DNA from: Epiperipatus broadwayi
Taxonomy: Eukaryota; Onychophora; Udeonychophora; Euonychophora; Peripatidae
Direction: 5' to 3'
NCBI GenBank assembly: GCA_028023455.1
Contig: JAQFVV010006221.1
Location: forward strand, 4,808,011 to 4,872,010
Length of the DNA stretch: 64,000 nucleotides
Shown here: piece after piece, positions 11,038 through 22,599 of the stretch
How positions within the stretch are numbered: position 1 is the first letter of the stretch
Layout: every line of letters begins with the position of its first letter
Notes under the pieces: model-generated
What the model was told of the DNA's origin: nothing
Seen by the model: only the letters and a program-made list of their open reading frames with translations
Database searches by the model: none
Translations under genes and position numbers: made by a program

Positions 11038-11475
11038 CTATTTTCTTTTCCAGTCATAAGCACCATCTGTAGGTACTGATACAATTTTGGCATCATCTAT
11101 GTTGAAAATATCTATTCCTTTTGTTGTTGTTACTAATGAGGTTAAACTGATCAATTCTTCTTTGATATTATTCCCAACATAACAGCAAATAAAAATAGCC
11201 AAATGAGCTGATCCATTTATGTCTATACTTTCATAGAAGATTTTATATATCTCTTTTTTGTTGGTAAATAATGTTGTTAGCCATTTGCAGCATTCTTTCT
11301 TTAACTGTATTTCTAGCCGATGATACATCTTTTATGCTCTGAATAATTTTTGCTTTGTTTTCAAAATCTTCAAAAAGAACTGGTGCACATTTCATCCAAG
11401 CTTTCATATATTCTCCATCATTAAAAGATTCCCCATGCTTGGCAATTACATTTGAAATAAAAAACTAGCAGGTTA
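11038..11475 (-). pseudogene. hAT transposase catalytic-core fragment
   Basis: Reads FISNVIAKHGESFNDGEYMK, then DVSSARNTVKERMLQMANNI. After a one-base shift it continues FYESIDINGSAHLAIFICC and EELISLTSLVTTTKGIDIF. This matches the hAT core where a catalytic Asp usually lies in a DESTD-like block; here the block reads YESID. The frameshift falls near 11265-11280. Confidence 0.75.
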
Positions 11476-11534
11476 TATTTGAATGATTTTCGATAAATTT
11501 CATTATAGATGTTGTAAATATTAAAATTGTCTAA

Positions 11535-12040
11535 TCTGTGTTGATATATATATATATGTAATATCCAAATATTTTACGCTAATATTTCACACAATTAGCT
11601 ACACCGCGCTAATAATTCTCAAATAAAATATTATATTTATTTATCTTGCTTAGTACTTTCGAAGGACGAAGCCTTCATTTTCAAAGCTATACAAGATTGT
11701 GGTGCAGATTGTTCAGCGTGAGAAATGCAAAATTATGCAAACCAAGTTTGCCATTTTTTGGAAATGGCATAGAACGTGTCTCTTTTATTCATGGAATTAA
11801 CGTCTGAAACAATAAAATAAACCTCCTTAATCTTCCTCCTTAACTCATGTCGCTCTCTGCACACCACCCGAGGATTACCTGGAATGCAAATGTGGCCTAT
11901 TGTGACTCTGTGCTGTGCAAAAATGAATAGATGGGAGGGGTCTGCTAGTGCCCTGTTATACGCATACTTATGTTGTGATAGTCTTATATAAACCGAAGCC
12001 CTAGTCTCCCCTAATATGATGCATAGCTAATTATTTTCGG
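11535..12040 (-). mobile_element. Penelope-like fragment PLE-D inserted in the hAT
   Basis: Minus-strand reading gives a C-terminal coding piece (HLFIFAQHRVTIGHICI, VVCRERHELRRKIKEV, NSMNKRDTFYAISKKW, stop) followed by non-coding sequence and a conserved hairpin at 11648-11687. The piece recurs at 48660-48960 and 58690-58990. The RERHxLxRKIKEA phrase fits the tail of GIY-YIG endonuclease ORFs in Penelope-like elements. It separates the N-terminus and core of the hAT transposase, so it is younger than the hAT. Boundaries are approximate and no target duplication was defined. Confidence 0.65.
11648..11687 (-). ncRNA. Conserved hairpin module of PLE-D, copy 1
   Basis: Sense order: outer GCTT, spacer TGAAAAT, stem GAAGG, loop CTTCGT, stem CCTTC, then GAAAGTACT, outer AAGC. 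The outer (GCTT/AAGC) and inner (GAAGG/CCTTC) stems both pair. The same layout with different paired bases occurs at 48671-48710 and 58916-58957. Confidence 0.55.
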
Positions 12041-12046
12041 AGCAAG

Positions 12047-12370
12047 CTATATTATACACAGCTTGCTGCGTATATATTGGGGGGAGTTGATCCTTAGTAT
12101 TGTTGATGAGTCTGTTGAAGTTGGGAGGGGTTCGACATTTTTAAATGTTTGGGCAATATAATTTTTTTGTTCATCTTTAATCTTTTCAGAGAGTGATTTA
12201 TGATTGGTCTCATAATGCCATTTTACCGATGATGTTTTCAATACAACTGTTCCAGAATAAAAAACACATACTATCCTGGTGCCTTTGTTATTCATTCCAT
12301 ACTCATCAGCCCACCAGTTTTGAAATTCTCTACTGCTTGATAATTTTTGTTTTTTATTTTCACTAGTCAT
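12047..12370 (-). pseudogene. hAT transposase N-terminus with BED-like zinc finger
   Basis: Starts at an ATG and reads MTSENKKQKLSSSREFQNWW near the start, then the BED-type region WWADEYGMNNKGTRIVCVF and HYETNHKSLSEKI (residues about 18-65). The His-x4-His half is present, but the Cys-x2-Cys half is damaged (CVFYS where two cysteines are expected). About 20 further family-like residues follow (NYIAQTFKNVEPLPTSTDSS), then the frame enters inserted sequence. The BED finger would bind the transposon ends. Confidence 0.75.
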
Positions 12371-12663
12371 ATTAATATAATGGTAAAAAATTTATTTAAA
12401 AGTAAATTTAAATGAGCTTTAATAATTTTATAAATCAAAGATTTATCATTTCACTTTTACAGCAAAACTTCAAGCAAAAAAAAAAAAAAAAAAACCTCAT
12501 TTGGTGGCATTGATATTGATTACGCATTTCATTAATGTTTAGATGAAAAAAGATTAGGACAGAAAACCATTTGATTACTTTTAGATTTGAAAAAACTTAC
12601 TTCAAAGAGTTATAATTATAAATTTATTTAAACGCACATTGATTACGTAAGTAAAATTTATTA

Positions 12664-12761
12664 GGCTGTAAACCTCAGGAATATGCGCGTAAAAATGCGA
12701 AGGTTGTGAAAAGGCATAAGCTTGTGGTTAAGACCTGTAGAGGTCATTGCCTTCGCATTTT
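12664..12761. repeat. Repeat E, copy 1, with inverted repeat
   Basis: AGGCTGTAAACCTCAGGAAT plus a small hairpin (CGCGTAAAAATGCG) matches 55921-55960. An inverted pair AAAATGCGAAGG (12692-12703) / CCTTCGCATTTT (12750-12761) encloses GACCTGTAGAGGTC. Lies inside the hAT near its 13089 end. Confidence 0.55.
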
Positions 12762-13089
12762 CAGAGTTATAAAATATTTTACTGAGTTTATTTTCTAGTT
12801 TTATTGGAATTATTTGACAGGCTCAAAGAATATGATACCACAGTATACTACCACTTTATTTGACTTAAAATACAATTTATTGCTTTTAATTAGAGTTCAA
12901 TTGTAAATTGAATTCTAATGTATTATATTTATTTATTTTATCTTTAGTTTACAGTAAATTTTTATTAGTACAGATTTTAACAACAAAAAAAAATATTGAA
13001 GAAAATTATGATATATAAATAGTTTGTGTGCCAGTAAAAAATTCGAACGTGCCATCTCTAGCACACGAGTCATAGGTTCACCATCACTG

Positions 13090-13097
13090 CACTAGCC
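13090..13097. repeat. 8 bp target-site duplication of hAT element, right
   Basis: CACTAGCC, identical to 9721-9728, abutting the inverted end of the hAT element. Confidence 0.92.
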
Positions 13098-13200
13098 ATA
13101 TCTCAGAAAATGATTATCCATCTACCACTTTTATTCTCACTGTTGTCACCTACAATAATCTTCCACCAACCTGGAAGATGCTGATCCATGTATCTCTCCT
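13098..13200 (-). mobile_element. Probable 5' continuation of LINE-3 beyond the hAT
   Basis: Removing the hAT and one target duplication joins this stretch to 9600-9728, which leads into the LINE-3 endonuclease. On the minus strand it reads through an open stretch containing WWKIIVGDNSENKSGRW. Continuity is inferred from the target duplication; I did not match this part to a family. Confidence 0.45.
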
Positions 13201-13485
13201 AAAAAATATTTAAATGGTTTCAGTAATTTAATTTACTTTCTCAACTCATAAACTCACAGTATATAAATGGTGAAAAAATGCATATACTTCTTGAATAATG
13301 CTAATTCTTGAATAATATTTTTAAAAAATTGATAAATAAAACAATTTTCCATTTTTATCAACTTTCTAAAGAAATGTGTACTGGCAATGGCAAATTTATT
13401 GATTTAATGGTCATGTAAATCAAGTAATATTGTTTTATTTATTGCATCAAGTAATATTGTTATAGCACACATACTACATGATTTT

Positions 13486-15178
13486 GGATGTGATGTGATG
13501 TATTTGGCTTCTCCTTAAACGAAGTCAAGAATATCTCAGCAATTATGCCCAGATAAACCTGTTAGCCATTTTATTTTCCATTCCCCACTCTAAGTCTTCC
13601 CATATTCTGCCCCATCCCATTTCCACAACATAATCTTTGTCAACTCTATGGCCTTTATATCTAAATCCCCCTTATCTTTTCGCAAACCTAGCATAAAAAC
13701 TAATAACTCACTTTCTGTATAGTCACTTTGTTCATACCTATTCTCCCATAACTTCATTATCTGTACCCTTTCTGCTTTCAAGCATTTACATTCAATCAAC
13801 AGATGCCTAATATTTTGTATACCTTCCATACACAATTTGCACACTAAATCACCCATAGTTTTCCATTTACATATACATTCTCTTGTTGCTAAAGATCCCG
13901 TGCGAGCCTTAAACAATAAACTACTTTCCTTACTATTATCATAAATTAACTCACACCCAATGTTCCGTTTACTTCTATATATATTTAAAATTGTTTTACT
14001 CTCCATACTAGTTCTCCATCTGTCCAACTCCCTATTCTTTATTAATGCATCTATTCATCTATCCCACTCCTTCCCACTATAACACTCAACAATCCTCTTA
14101 ACACAATCATCCCATCTTTTGTACAAGTATACTGACATAACTTCTTTATCCAAATCTTCTGCATACCGCATTACCTTTCTCACCCATCTTGTTGCCTGCC
14201 CTTTACTTGTAACCCAATTAAATACTATTTTGGCTATTCTTTTATTACCCATAAACTGCAATCTACCGAACATTTTCAATTTGCTTTTTGCATCCCTCAT
14301 ATAAAAACTTGACCATCCCATTTCTCCTTCAATTGCCTCTTTTGCTGTCCACATCTCAGCATCTAATGCATGTCTTCCTACTTCCCTTTGTACTTTTTCT
14401 AAGCAATCTAATATCCCTTTATTAACACATAATGCATCATTGCCGTATGTTAACCCTGCTACTGCCACTCCCTTCCATACAATTCTAGCTACATCATATT
14501 TATTATATGAAAACACTGTTAATTTCTTTATCAATCCCTTTCTTTTCTTTAATTCATTTATCAATTTTTTCTCCCATTCATCCAAGCAATTTTTCTTATT
14601 ACTCAAGATGATTCCCAAATAACTATATCTATTCACCACACTTAACTTTATATCCCCCAATAAGAAATCTTTGTCTTCTCTTTCCCCAGTATTCACCATC
14701 ATTATATTTGATTTTTCTTCACTAAATTTAATCCCCATATCTTTACCCACCCTTGCGCATGTCCTCAGCATAACTTCCATATCTTCTCTTCTTTCTGCAC
14801 ACAAAAAGACATCATCCGCAAAAAAAGACCCGACAATGTATATACTCTCTTGCCACCTATTAATGGTATCTCTATCCCCCTTCCTAGACTTTCTATTGCT
14901 CTCTCCATTTCACTCAAATACAACACAAACAAAATGGGTGACATAGGGCATCCTTGCCTCAGTCCCACCCCATTTTTAACTTTAATTGATTCTATATCCC
15001 CTAATTGATATGTATAGTAATTATTTTCATATAATTTCGTAATAACACCCACTAAAGCTTCATCCATTACCAGATTTGCTAAACTTACCCATAATCTATT
15101 TCTATTCATTCTATTATATGCCTTCTCTATATCTATAAGACTCATATATAACTGTCTCCCTGAATTTCTACTCATATC
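13486..15178 (-). mobile_element. 5'-truncated LINE with C-terminal zinc knuckle (LINE-2)
   Basis: Starts just upstream of RT motif A (LYMSLIDIEKAYNRMNRNRL, Asp kept), then GVGLRQGCPMSPILFVLYLS near 14970. After a frameshift near 14840 comes motif C FFADDVFLCAERRED near 14815. The thumb and C-terminus follow, with a TGA at 14055-14057, then a Cys-x2-Cys-x7-His-x4-Cys knuckle (CKLCMEGIQNIRHLLIECKC) near 13840. The 3' end carries a CATCACATCACAT tail (about 13486-13500). The post-RT knuckle separates it from the RTE family; I do not assign a clade. Two further copies lie at 31344-31875 and 17945-18003. Plus-strand ORFs at 14119, 14440 and 14671 are shadows. Confidence 0.85.
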
Positions 15179-15179
15179 T

Positions 15180-15740
15180 AATCACCAGACGGCGCCATCT
15201 AGAAGAAAAAATCCACAAGAAGCACAAAAATGCAAAATAATAAGCAAAATGTATTTCATTGTCCTAAAAAGGAATAATAATAGTAGTAAGTCAGGCAAAT
15301 GTAATTTTTTATTACAATGTACCAAATAGAATTAATAAAATATTTAAGTACATATTTTTACCTTTAATGCTTTAAGATAACGAGGAATTTTTCCCATTTA
15401 TAATTAGAATAAGAACTGAGAGACTTCATTTGTGAAATGACACTAAAACATCAAGAGCATTCATGTTTGAATAAAAAAAAGAAAAGGATACATTTTATAA
15501 AATATATGTGGATGAAAATTTACATTTCATAACACCATAAAGTTTTAAGTAATGTATTATGTTGTAATAAAGTATCTTCAAGCAAGTACATTTACTTTTA
15601 TAGATTACTTTATTTCTTTTATTTAATACAGTTATTGCCATCAATTTTAAAAAGTTTATTCATTTACTTTTATGGATTATTTATTTATTACTTTTATTTA
15701 ACACACTTCTTGCTATCAACTTTATTTTAACTTGTTTTTA
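15180..15740. other. AT-rich spacer, no gene seen
   Basis: No coding or repeat match recognised between LINE-2 and the truncated RTE copy. Confidence 0.4.
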
Positions 15741-15745
15741 TATAT

Positions 15746-16200
15746 TTTTTTCTATTATGTGCTTGAAAAGGAAGGTTTTTAATAAATGTATTTTACCAGT
15801 TCTTACTTATGAATCTGAGACTTGGACACTTAATAGAAGAGCAATACAGAGATTTCAGACCACTCTAAGAAGTATGGAGAGAAGCATGTTAGGAGCAACA
15901 AGAAGAGATCAAAAATGCAATACATGGGTAAGAGAACAAATGGGTGTTACTGATATCATTGGAAAGAATTATAAGACTGAAGTGGAGTTGGCTGGACATA
16001 TTACTAGAAGAGATGATAATAGATGGCCAATTGTAAAAGACCCAGAAAGAGACCACGTGAGATGGATGGATAAAATAATAAAGTGTGCAGGGGTGATGTG
16101 GAGAAGGGAAGCTAAAGTTCAGAGATGGATGGAACTTGGAGACACCCTCATCCTGCAGTAGATTGATAATGGCTGATGATGATATAATGTTTTTTCTATT
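15746..16200 (+). mobile_element. 5'-truncated RTE LINE copy with 11 bp target duplication
   Basis: The insertion occupies 15757-16189 and is flanked by TTTTTTCTATT at 15746-15756 and 16190-16200. It encodes the last part of the RTE ORF (MCLKRKVFNKCILPVLTYE, ETWTLNRRAIQRFQTT, GHITRRDDNRWP, open to a TAG at 16159) and ends in a GATGATGATAT tail. Closely related to 4373-4842. 5' truncation plus a target duplication is the signature of target-primed reverse transcription. Confidence 0.85.
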
Positions 16201-17250
16201 GCTTTTCTAAAATAAAGAGAAATTATTTTACAAAACATGTTTTCAGATGTACATTTTCTTTTTTTTATATAGCAAAAACAAATTTAATGACACTTTTGAT
16301 GTTACAGTATCATTGCATAAGTGAGATGTCTCTCAATTCTTATCCAATGAGAAATGGAGGAAAATTCTCACTACTTTTAAAAAGTCCGTTTTTCATTTTG
16401 CATCTAGTAATAATCAAATATTTGTTACTTTTATCATCCCAATATAGTAGATTATACATGCCACACTTACTACTGATGTTAAAATTTTATTGCCTTTTTT
16501 TTTTAACAAAAAGTATATACTTTTCATTTAAGAATATTGTAACATCAAAGCTCTCTAGCAGATGAGGAAAAAAGTTATTACTTTATCATATACTACAGTA
16601 AATGAAAGCTTTTTAGGAAAAATAAACTGACCAAAAGACAAATATAATTTTTAATCATTCTAAAATAAGTATTGATTTTTGAAATATTCAGTCAATCTCA
16701 ATGTGATACCTCTAAGCATGAAAAAAAAATCAAGATCATATTAGCTGTTGATACAAAGCAATAATTCCTATATCCATCCATATGTACATTCATTACCAAA
16801 AAAGAAAGATTGTAGTCCAAACTCAGAGGTGAAAAATCAATAAACTAACCATACTGATAAAAATTTTTGGGTTGCAGTTCATTCATATTAATTTACTAAT
16901 ATGATAAGAACAGCTGCAACATATAGAAATGAAAATAGACTTTAAAACTTCATTGCTGTTTTTTTTTTTAAATTAGCAAAAAAAAATCAAAGAATGTCAT
17001 TTCAGTTAATAATTTATTTTACAACCACAATACACACACATATATATATATATTGCAATTAATGTTATCATGGTGTTAGAGCTAATGGAGAATGGTGTTA
17101 ATGATCCAAAATGATGATATTGATTTAAATAATCTTATATTAGCTACATGTCTGTCTAAGTTCTCCCAAGAGAATGGTATGTAGACATATCTATAACATT
17201 GTTAATAAGCACAACTTTAAGGCAGTCAATTATCACTTAAGTTCTAAAAC
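16201..17250. other. AT-rich spacer, no gene seen
   Basis: A 92-residue ORF at 16287-16565 has no recognisable domain and hydrophobic low-complexity composition. A short (CA)(TA) microsatellite lies near 17030-17050. Confidence 0.4.
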
Positions 17251-17254
17251 AGTG

Positions 17255-17562
17255 ACAAATTCTCTATACAATAGTGCCATCCAATGCAAGCCAGAGTAAT
17301 CAACGGATGCAAGAAAGTTTGAGCATATAATCTCTCTAGTGCTTATATCTCCAGACTAGTTTCCAGCTAGTGGCTTTCATCAGTGAAGCTTTGGATCTGA
17401 GAGCACTGCACCTAGATCTTAGGATCTCCTGCAATCCTCCAGCAGCACAAACTTTCTTGCATCCACTGATTACTGTGGCTTACAATGGGTGTCCCAGCTG
17501 TGTGGAGAGTTTATCACTATTTTAACAGTGTGTATAAGCAAAGGAAATGGAGACTATGTGAT
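17255..17562. repeat. FB1 foldback element, internally deleted copy
   Basis: Left arm words AGAGTAATCAACGGATGCAA, ACTAGTTTCCAG and GGCTTTCATCAGTGAAGC match the 1184 copy. The right arm keeps only the outer part (CAAACTTTCTTGCATCCA, TGTGGAGAGTTTA) and then TAAGCAAAGGAAATGGAGAC, the outer end of the family. The centre holds GCACCTAGATCTTAGGATC. Confidence 0.75.
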
Positions 17563-17759
17563 GTTTAATGGTTTAATGCCATTCCTGCCCATGGAATGAT
17601 AGTGACTATGGTTATTAAAATGCTAAAGACACCAAAATATATAGATACTCAACTGGGTTCAGATCTATATGACTATACAAGCGAATGAGTTTGGAATGAG
17701 AACATTATCCATTTTCATCTTGGACTCGTAGCTTTATGATTAACTAAAATGGTAAAAGG

Positions 17760-18060
17760 TGAGCTGTAGGATTGCATTTGATCCTAAGATCTAAGTGCAG
17801 TGCCCTCTATTCCAAGGCTCTTCACCAATGCTAGAAACTAGTCTGGTGATATTGGACGAGTAGGTACTAGATATGATTTTATGCACAAACCTTACATCCA
17901 TTGATTACTGTGGCTTGCACTGAGTGTCACTATAGAATGGGTTGTCATAATGCCTGAGAGATTCCTGACTCCAAGAAAGAAGCCATAGTGCATCACATCA
18001 CACTGTTTCAACACCTTTATTAAGCAAAGGAAATGGTGATCATGTAATACTCAGGTTCTC
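17760..18060. repeat. FB1 half copy joined to a LINE-2 3' end
   Basis: 17760-17940 is the right arm of FB1 (CTAGAAACTAGTCTGG, TTTTATGCACAAACCTT, CATCCATTGATTACTGTGG). 17945-18003 matches the LINE-2 3' end (GAGATTCCTGACTCC, GCATCACATCACA). 18015-18045 returns to the FB1 outer end (TAAGCAAAGGAAATGGTGAT). The LINE-2 tail thus lies within the FB1 copy. Confidence 0.65.
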
Positions 18061-18069
18061 AAGACAATA

Positions 18070-18850
18070 GAAAATTCTTTTTGATTAATTTAAAGGAAGT
18101 ACAATGACATACTGATTCTCTACTCATTCCATATCTTACATATATTCAGTGCTAAGATCAATAGAACAAAATTCACATGTGTTTAATAAAAAGCTATAAA
18201 AATATAATTAATATACACATTAAGATAAAGACATCAAAAATAATTCTTAATTTTGATTTACAAAATATAATTTATATTTTTGAATAAATTAATAATTCTA
18301 AATGAGTTATAAACAAGATCAAGTTTACATGAGATTTTTAGTTTAAAGTAATTTCTTGTTACCCTCCCTCTTTTTTTATTTATTTTAAACAATTGAATAA
18401 CACAATTTCTTTTTCTATTTTGAATAGAAGCATGGAATCCTTTATCATCAACATATATATATCTGAAGCTTTCCAGATAAAATTGGAAAAAAACTTAAAA
18501 CATACAAACATATGATAATTAAATTCAATATTCTATCTAAATATAAAAATGCAGATTTAACTAAATTATATTTTAGCCATAAATATTATAATGGCAGATT
18601 TACCTAAAAAAAAATTAGAAAATGTCTTTTTCATGAAATCCAAATCCATATTTGTTTCCAATACTGTAAACTTTTAAAGTACAATTTTAATTCTTTGTTA
18701 GCAATAGTTTAATAACGCCCCACTGCAAATAATTAACAGTTTATGGCTTTCATTAATGAAACTTCAATGATCCTTTCTCTGAGGCAAGCATGTTACTTCT
18801 AGACAAAGATATAATGATGAGACAGCTTTGCATGGCCCTGATTGGTTGAT
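18070..18850. other. AT-rich spacer
   Basis: No gene seen. A short FB1-like word (TATGGCTTTCATTAATGAAA) near 18742 may be a relic. Confidence 0.35.
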
Positions 18851-18852
18851 AC

Positions 18853-19403
18853 ATCTAGGCCAGGGGTGGACAATTGTTTTGGCTCAGGGGCCACTTTGTG
18901 GAAGTGGAGGGCCACACCTTTTAAAATGATTGCATTCATTAGTTAACTTTGCATTTCAGAAAAGGTATAAATTGTACCATGAAAATCAATAAATATAAAT
19001 TAAATAAAATAATGGCAGTTTTATTCAATTTATTTATTGTGCTAATTTTTTAATTTTAGAATCAATTTAATGAGGCAAATGTACCCTATCACACTTTTCT
19101 ATAATTTTTTTTAAAATCAGGAGTCAGATTGCTTGTTGAGATTCTCATCACAGCCTGCAATTTAATATCTGTCAAAGAGCATCTATATTTACTCTTGTTG
19201 ATCTTCAAACAATAAAAACTTTGCTCACAAATAGGTCGAGACCCAAATAGAGAAAAATACAAGATGAATCTTCAGTTGGGAAGGAAATCTCAGTTCAAGG
19301 CGGATTTTTCTGACTGTCTTGGGATTTTTCTGACTGTATTGGCAGGCCACAAAAAACTCTTACCAGGCCCGAAGGCTGCTATTTGTCCACCCCTGACCTA
19401 GGC
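18853..19403 (-). mobile_element. 535 bp hAT element with transposase C-terminus
   Basis: Terminal inverted repeats CAGGGGTGGACAA (18861) and TTGTCCACCCCTG (ending 19395), flanked by ATCTAGGC (18853-18860) and ACCTAGGC (19396-19403), 7 of 8 identical. On the minus strand the interior still reads SLFGSRPICEQSFYCLKINK and TDIKLQAVMRISTSNLTPD, the hAT dimerisation domain (CEQ-F-x-x-x-NKSK pattern). It is an internally deleted, non-autonomous element of a BED-finger hAT family different from the 9729 element. Confidence 0.88.
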
Positions 19404-21480
19404 TGTAAGACTTCTTAGTTTTCAAATGTCTCTTAACTTTAACTGTAAATAAAATAATTTAATTTGTTCTATTTTTTATAAATGGACTAAAAAGCAGTGT
19501 AATCTGCCAAACAATAGATGTTTTTTTCCTCTCAAATATGGTTACACAGTTGGATTTGTTTTCAAATATAACTAATTACAACACTTGAAAACTTGCTTTT
19601 CTGCCAATATAATAGTTGTTTTATATTCTTTAAAAAAATTTAATTCTTTTAATTCTAATTAAAAATGAAAAACTTTACTATTAAATATTTGAAATGATTT
19701 TCTTTTTAGCTACTATATAGATATTTATTTATTATATAAAAAATGTTTAATATGAGCAAATATAATTTTAATTTCTTGATTTTCAAAACCTCATTCAAAA
19801 GTTCTTTTTAATATTATTATTATTTTAATCGACACACACACATGACTTAAATTTGATATAACCACAATAATAAAGGCAATATATAAATCCCAGCTTTGAT
19901 TATGATAATTTTCTTGAAATTTATTAGCAACAAAAAATATTATATCTACAATGTTTCTTGAAAATCATACTGATTTTCTTATAATTACCCAAAGAATGAC
20001 TGAAAACAGTCTATTCAATAAAATTCTTGAAAGTACTTTGCTGTAGTACATAATAATATTCCACAATAACTACTACAATCTTTTCCATCTCCTTTATTTT
20101 TATAAATTAAACCAATAAAAGCAACATTAAGATCAAATGGTTCAACTCCAAAAGTCCATATATTTTTTTAAAACTGTTAATAACATTAACACTAACATAT
20201 CACCATATTTTAAATCTCTACGTATTCCATGAGATCTACAAACTTTGCATTTTTAAGGTTACAAAATAACTATTTTAACTTCTTTAAGCTGGTTATCTCT
20301 AGCTATATTTAAATGGTCGATATTAGAATTAACATATAAGAATATCATTCACTGATTTAATAGAATTATAGTTTTTCAGTTTCTATGCTACTTACAATAT
20401 ATCAAGAAAAATGTCTAAATTTTATTTCTTTTACATTGCTTTTATAAAATCTTTACAAAATAATAAACTACACTGTTCAAACTGTACTTTCCACAATGTT
20501 TTATTTACTGACCATTTTGATTGAATAACAGTCTTCTTCACATCATTTGAAATATCTTATATCTATTTCTTTCAAAAAAAAAAATGTATATAGACAACAA
20601 TTAGCATATAACAGAATCTTTGGTACAGTTTTAATTTGTCAATCATTGGTAATTGTTGAATTTCTTTTACTTTTAAATCTTAAGTCTTTATATTACTTTA
20701 TGAAACACCATACTCATTTTATTATTCAGTCAAGTTTCTTTTTAATCAAGAAATGTGATCATTGGCAAAAAAAAAATAGTTAAAGATTCGTCTTTGTTAA
20801 GAATTTACGAACAAATTTTCTCAATCTTCAATACAGTTTTTAAAAATAATGCCACATCTAATAACATTACTAGCTTAAAAATTCAAATTGGAAATTTTAG
20901 CAGTTTAAATTTAACGAGAGTGATAGTTTCATCTAAAGAATGAACACTAACTTTTCTACCAATATGTTTGGGATAAGATTTATTTTTAAAGACACTATCA
21001 TTTTAACTTTGAAGTGTGTTAATCTATAACCTGATCAACAATCCTTATTTCAGACTTCTTTCCATTCTTATTTCTAACCATAATATAATAACATAAGAGG
21101 CTTTTCAGTGTGAATATTTTAAGTGGTGCTTTTCCTATCTATGTAAAGAGATCACGATAGTCAATCCAAGTATTATTAAAGCAAACTCACTACTAGCACA
21201 ATATATGAGTTCAGAGAGCTAAAATTATTATTTCCAATAATTTTGGACCAAAGTTTATTATTCTTATCAACATTAAGTCAATAAGAAGTAAAATACAGTT
21301 TCACAATGGAATTTGTACAGTACAACTTATCCAACAAAAAATAAAATATTTCTTTTCTGAATGAATAAACAAATCAATGATACATGTAGAATTTCAAGAA
21401 CAGAATTAGATTTTATAGTGATTCCTATACTAGCACTACAGTTAATTAGATATATTACAGATAAATATAACAATCAACCC
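19404..21480. other. AT-rich region, no gene seen
   Basis: Two overlapping ORFs at 20547-20943 have no recognisable motif and fall in AT-rich sequence. No repeat match found. Confidence 0.4.
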
Positions 21481-21489
21481 TTAAGCTAT

Positions 21490-22195
21490 CAACAATCTCT
21501 ACCTGTACAATAAAGGTGGTACCACCTTTATCTATGATCTTATACCTTTATAGACACTAAAGATTGCAACTTGACCAAGGAGTGTGAGATTAATAATGCA
21601 AAAAAGTTTAAACAAATCTCATTAATCAGGCAAATATAACCTGTTCTGAAAGCAGACTAATAAATAGTCAATTATAACTTCCTGTACAGATAAATATATA
21701 ATTAAAATTACCCCAAATCCAAAATTCAACCAGACCAGCATAAAAATAATATTAAAACACTACCAAAGGTTTCACTGCCACAAGAAGACTTCTCAAGAAC
21801 TACACAAGAACTACAAAAACTACACAATATATATAATATTAAACATTACCCACAAATCCATTCACTTCCCATCCATCCTTAATATTAAAAGAACTCTTAA
21901 ATAAGTTAATTGCTTCAGAATAATAAATTTTCAATAATAAAGATTCTTTAATTCTTTTTTGATTTCATTTCTCTCAAAGAAGACAACCTTAGCTTCATCA
22001 AAATCAATAGTATGGCCTGTATCTTTTTCATGGACATACAAAGCAGAACTAAGATATCTATTTTTAACTACTTTTATGAACCTTTATTCTTTCATATATA
22101 TATACATATAGTTAAAAAAACTATTAATCACATATACTGTATTAATCATTTGTATATATTGTAACCAGTAGGATTACATAGGACACACTAATATA
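21490..22195 (-). mobile_element. Penelope-like element PLE-B fragment with GIY-YIG remnant
   Basis: Minus strand 22095-21938 reads RFIKVVKNRYLSSALYVHEK, then DTGHTIDFDEAKVVFFERNE and KKELKNLYY before a stop. This is the characteristic middle of the Penelope GIY-YIG endonuclease (HxxxTGHxIDFxxxKVxxxE). The N-terminal YIG part (about 22180-22100) is disrupted. Downstream are a stem-like TGAGAAGTC...GTGAAACC block (21812-21767) and a terminal repeat (21549-21680) that recurs at 54557-54690. A 22 bp perfect palindrome lies at 21510-21531. Confidence 0.7.
21510..21531. repeat. 22 bp perfect palindrome centred on GGTACC
   Basis: Each 11-base half (ATAAAGGTGGT) is the exact inverse of the other. 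Lies at the outer side of the PLE-B terminal repeat. Confidence 0.9.
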
Positions 22196-22599
22196 GTGTG
22201 TGTGCATAACACATAATAAATTTTTGTAGATATTTTTCTATATTTCCTAAAATAAAATAATAATAAGTAAAGGGTTAAATAACTCTGGATTTAAAGTAAA
22301 ATTTCATTATGAAATAAGTTTTTAAAAAGGTCTGCTAAATAATATTTGTAATTCTGATTTTGAAATTAACAAAAAAAAAAAAAAAGCATAATTTATTTTT
22401 TAAAATCTTTTAATTAATACTTGTATAAAATATCTTTTTTAATTAATGCTTGTTTGCATTTCTACTACCTAGTTAAAAATCTTTGTAGATTAAAAACTCT
22501 AAAGGATTATCACACCTTTGGTCAAATTCCAAAGATTAAAGTAAAAACATGAAAATCACACTTTGATAGAAATTTCCAGCTTGTTTTCAAATGGATTGG

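Larger units (their letters stand above)
9729..13089 (-). mobile_element. 3361 bp hAT transposon with BED-finger transposase, decayed
   Basis: Imperfect terminal inverted repeats CAATGGTGGTGAACC (9729) and, inverted, CAGTGATGGTGAACC (ending 13089), with exact CACTAGCC duplications outside. The transposase runs on the minus strand. The N-terminal BED-type finger region is at 12370-12047, the catalytic core at 11475-11040, and the middle and dimerisation regions at 10698-10100. It is of the type often annotated as GTF2IRD2-like or ZBED/SCAND3-like. The coding part is split by a Penelope-like insertion (about 11535-12040) and carries frameshifts and stops, so it is non-autonomous. It sits inside the 5' part of LINE-3 and is therefore younger than that LINE copy. 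Confidence 0.92.

Noticed and set aside
14119-14946. Plus-strand ORFs over LINE-2
   Set aside because: Antisense shadows of the minus-strand RT coding region.
20547-20943. Two overlapping plus-strand ORFs
   Set aside because: No motif, AT-driven composition, no splice or repeat context.
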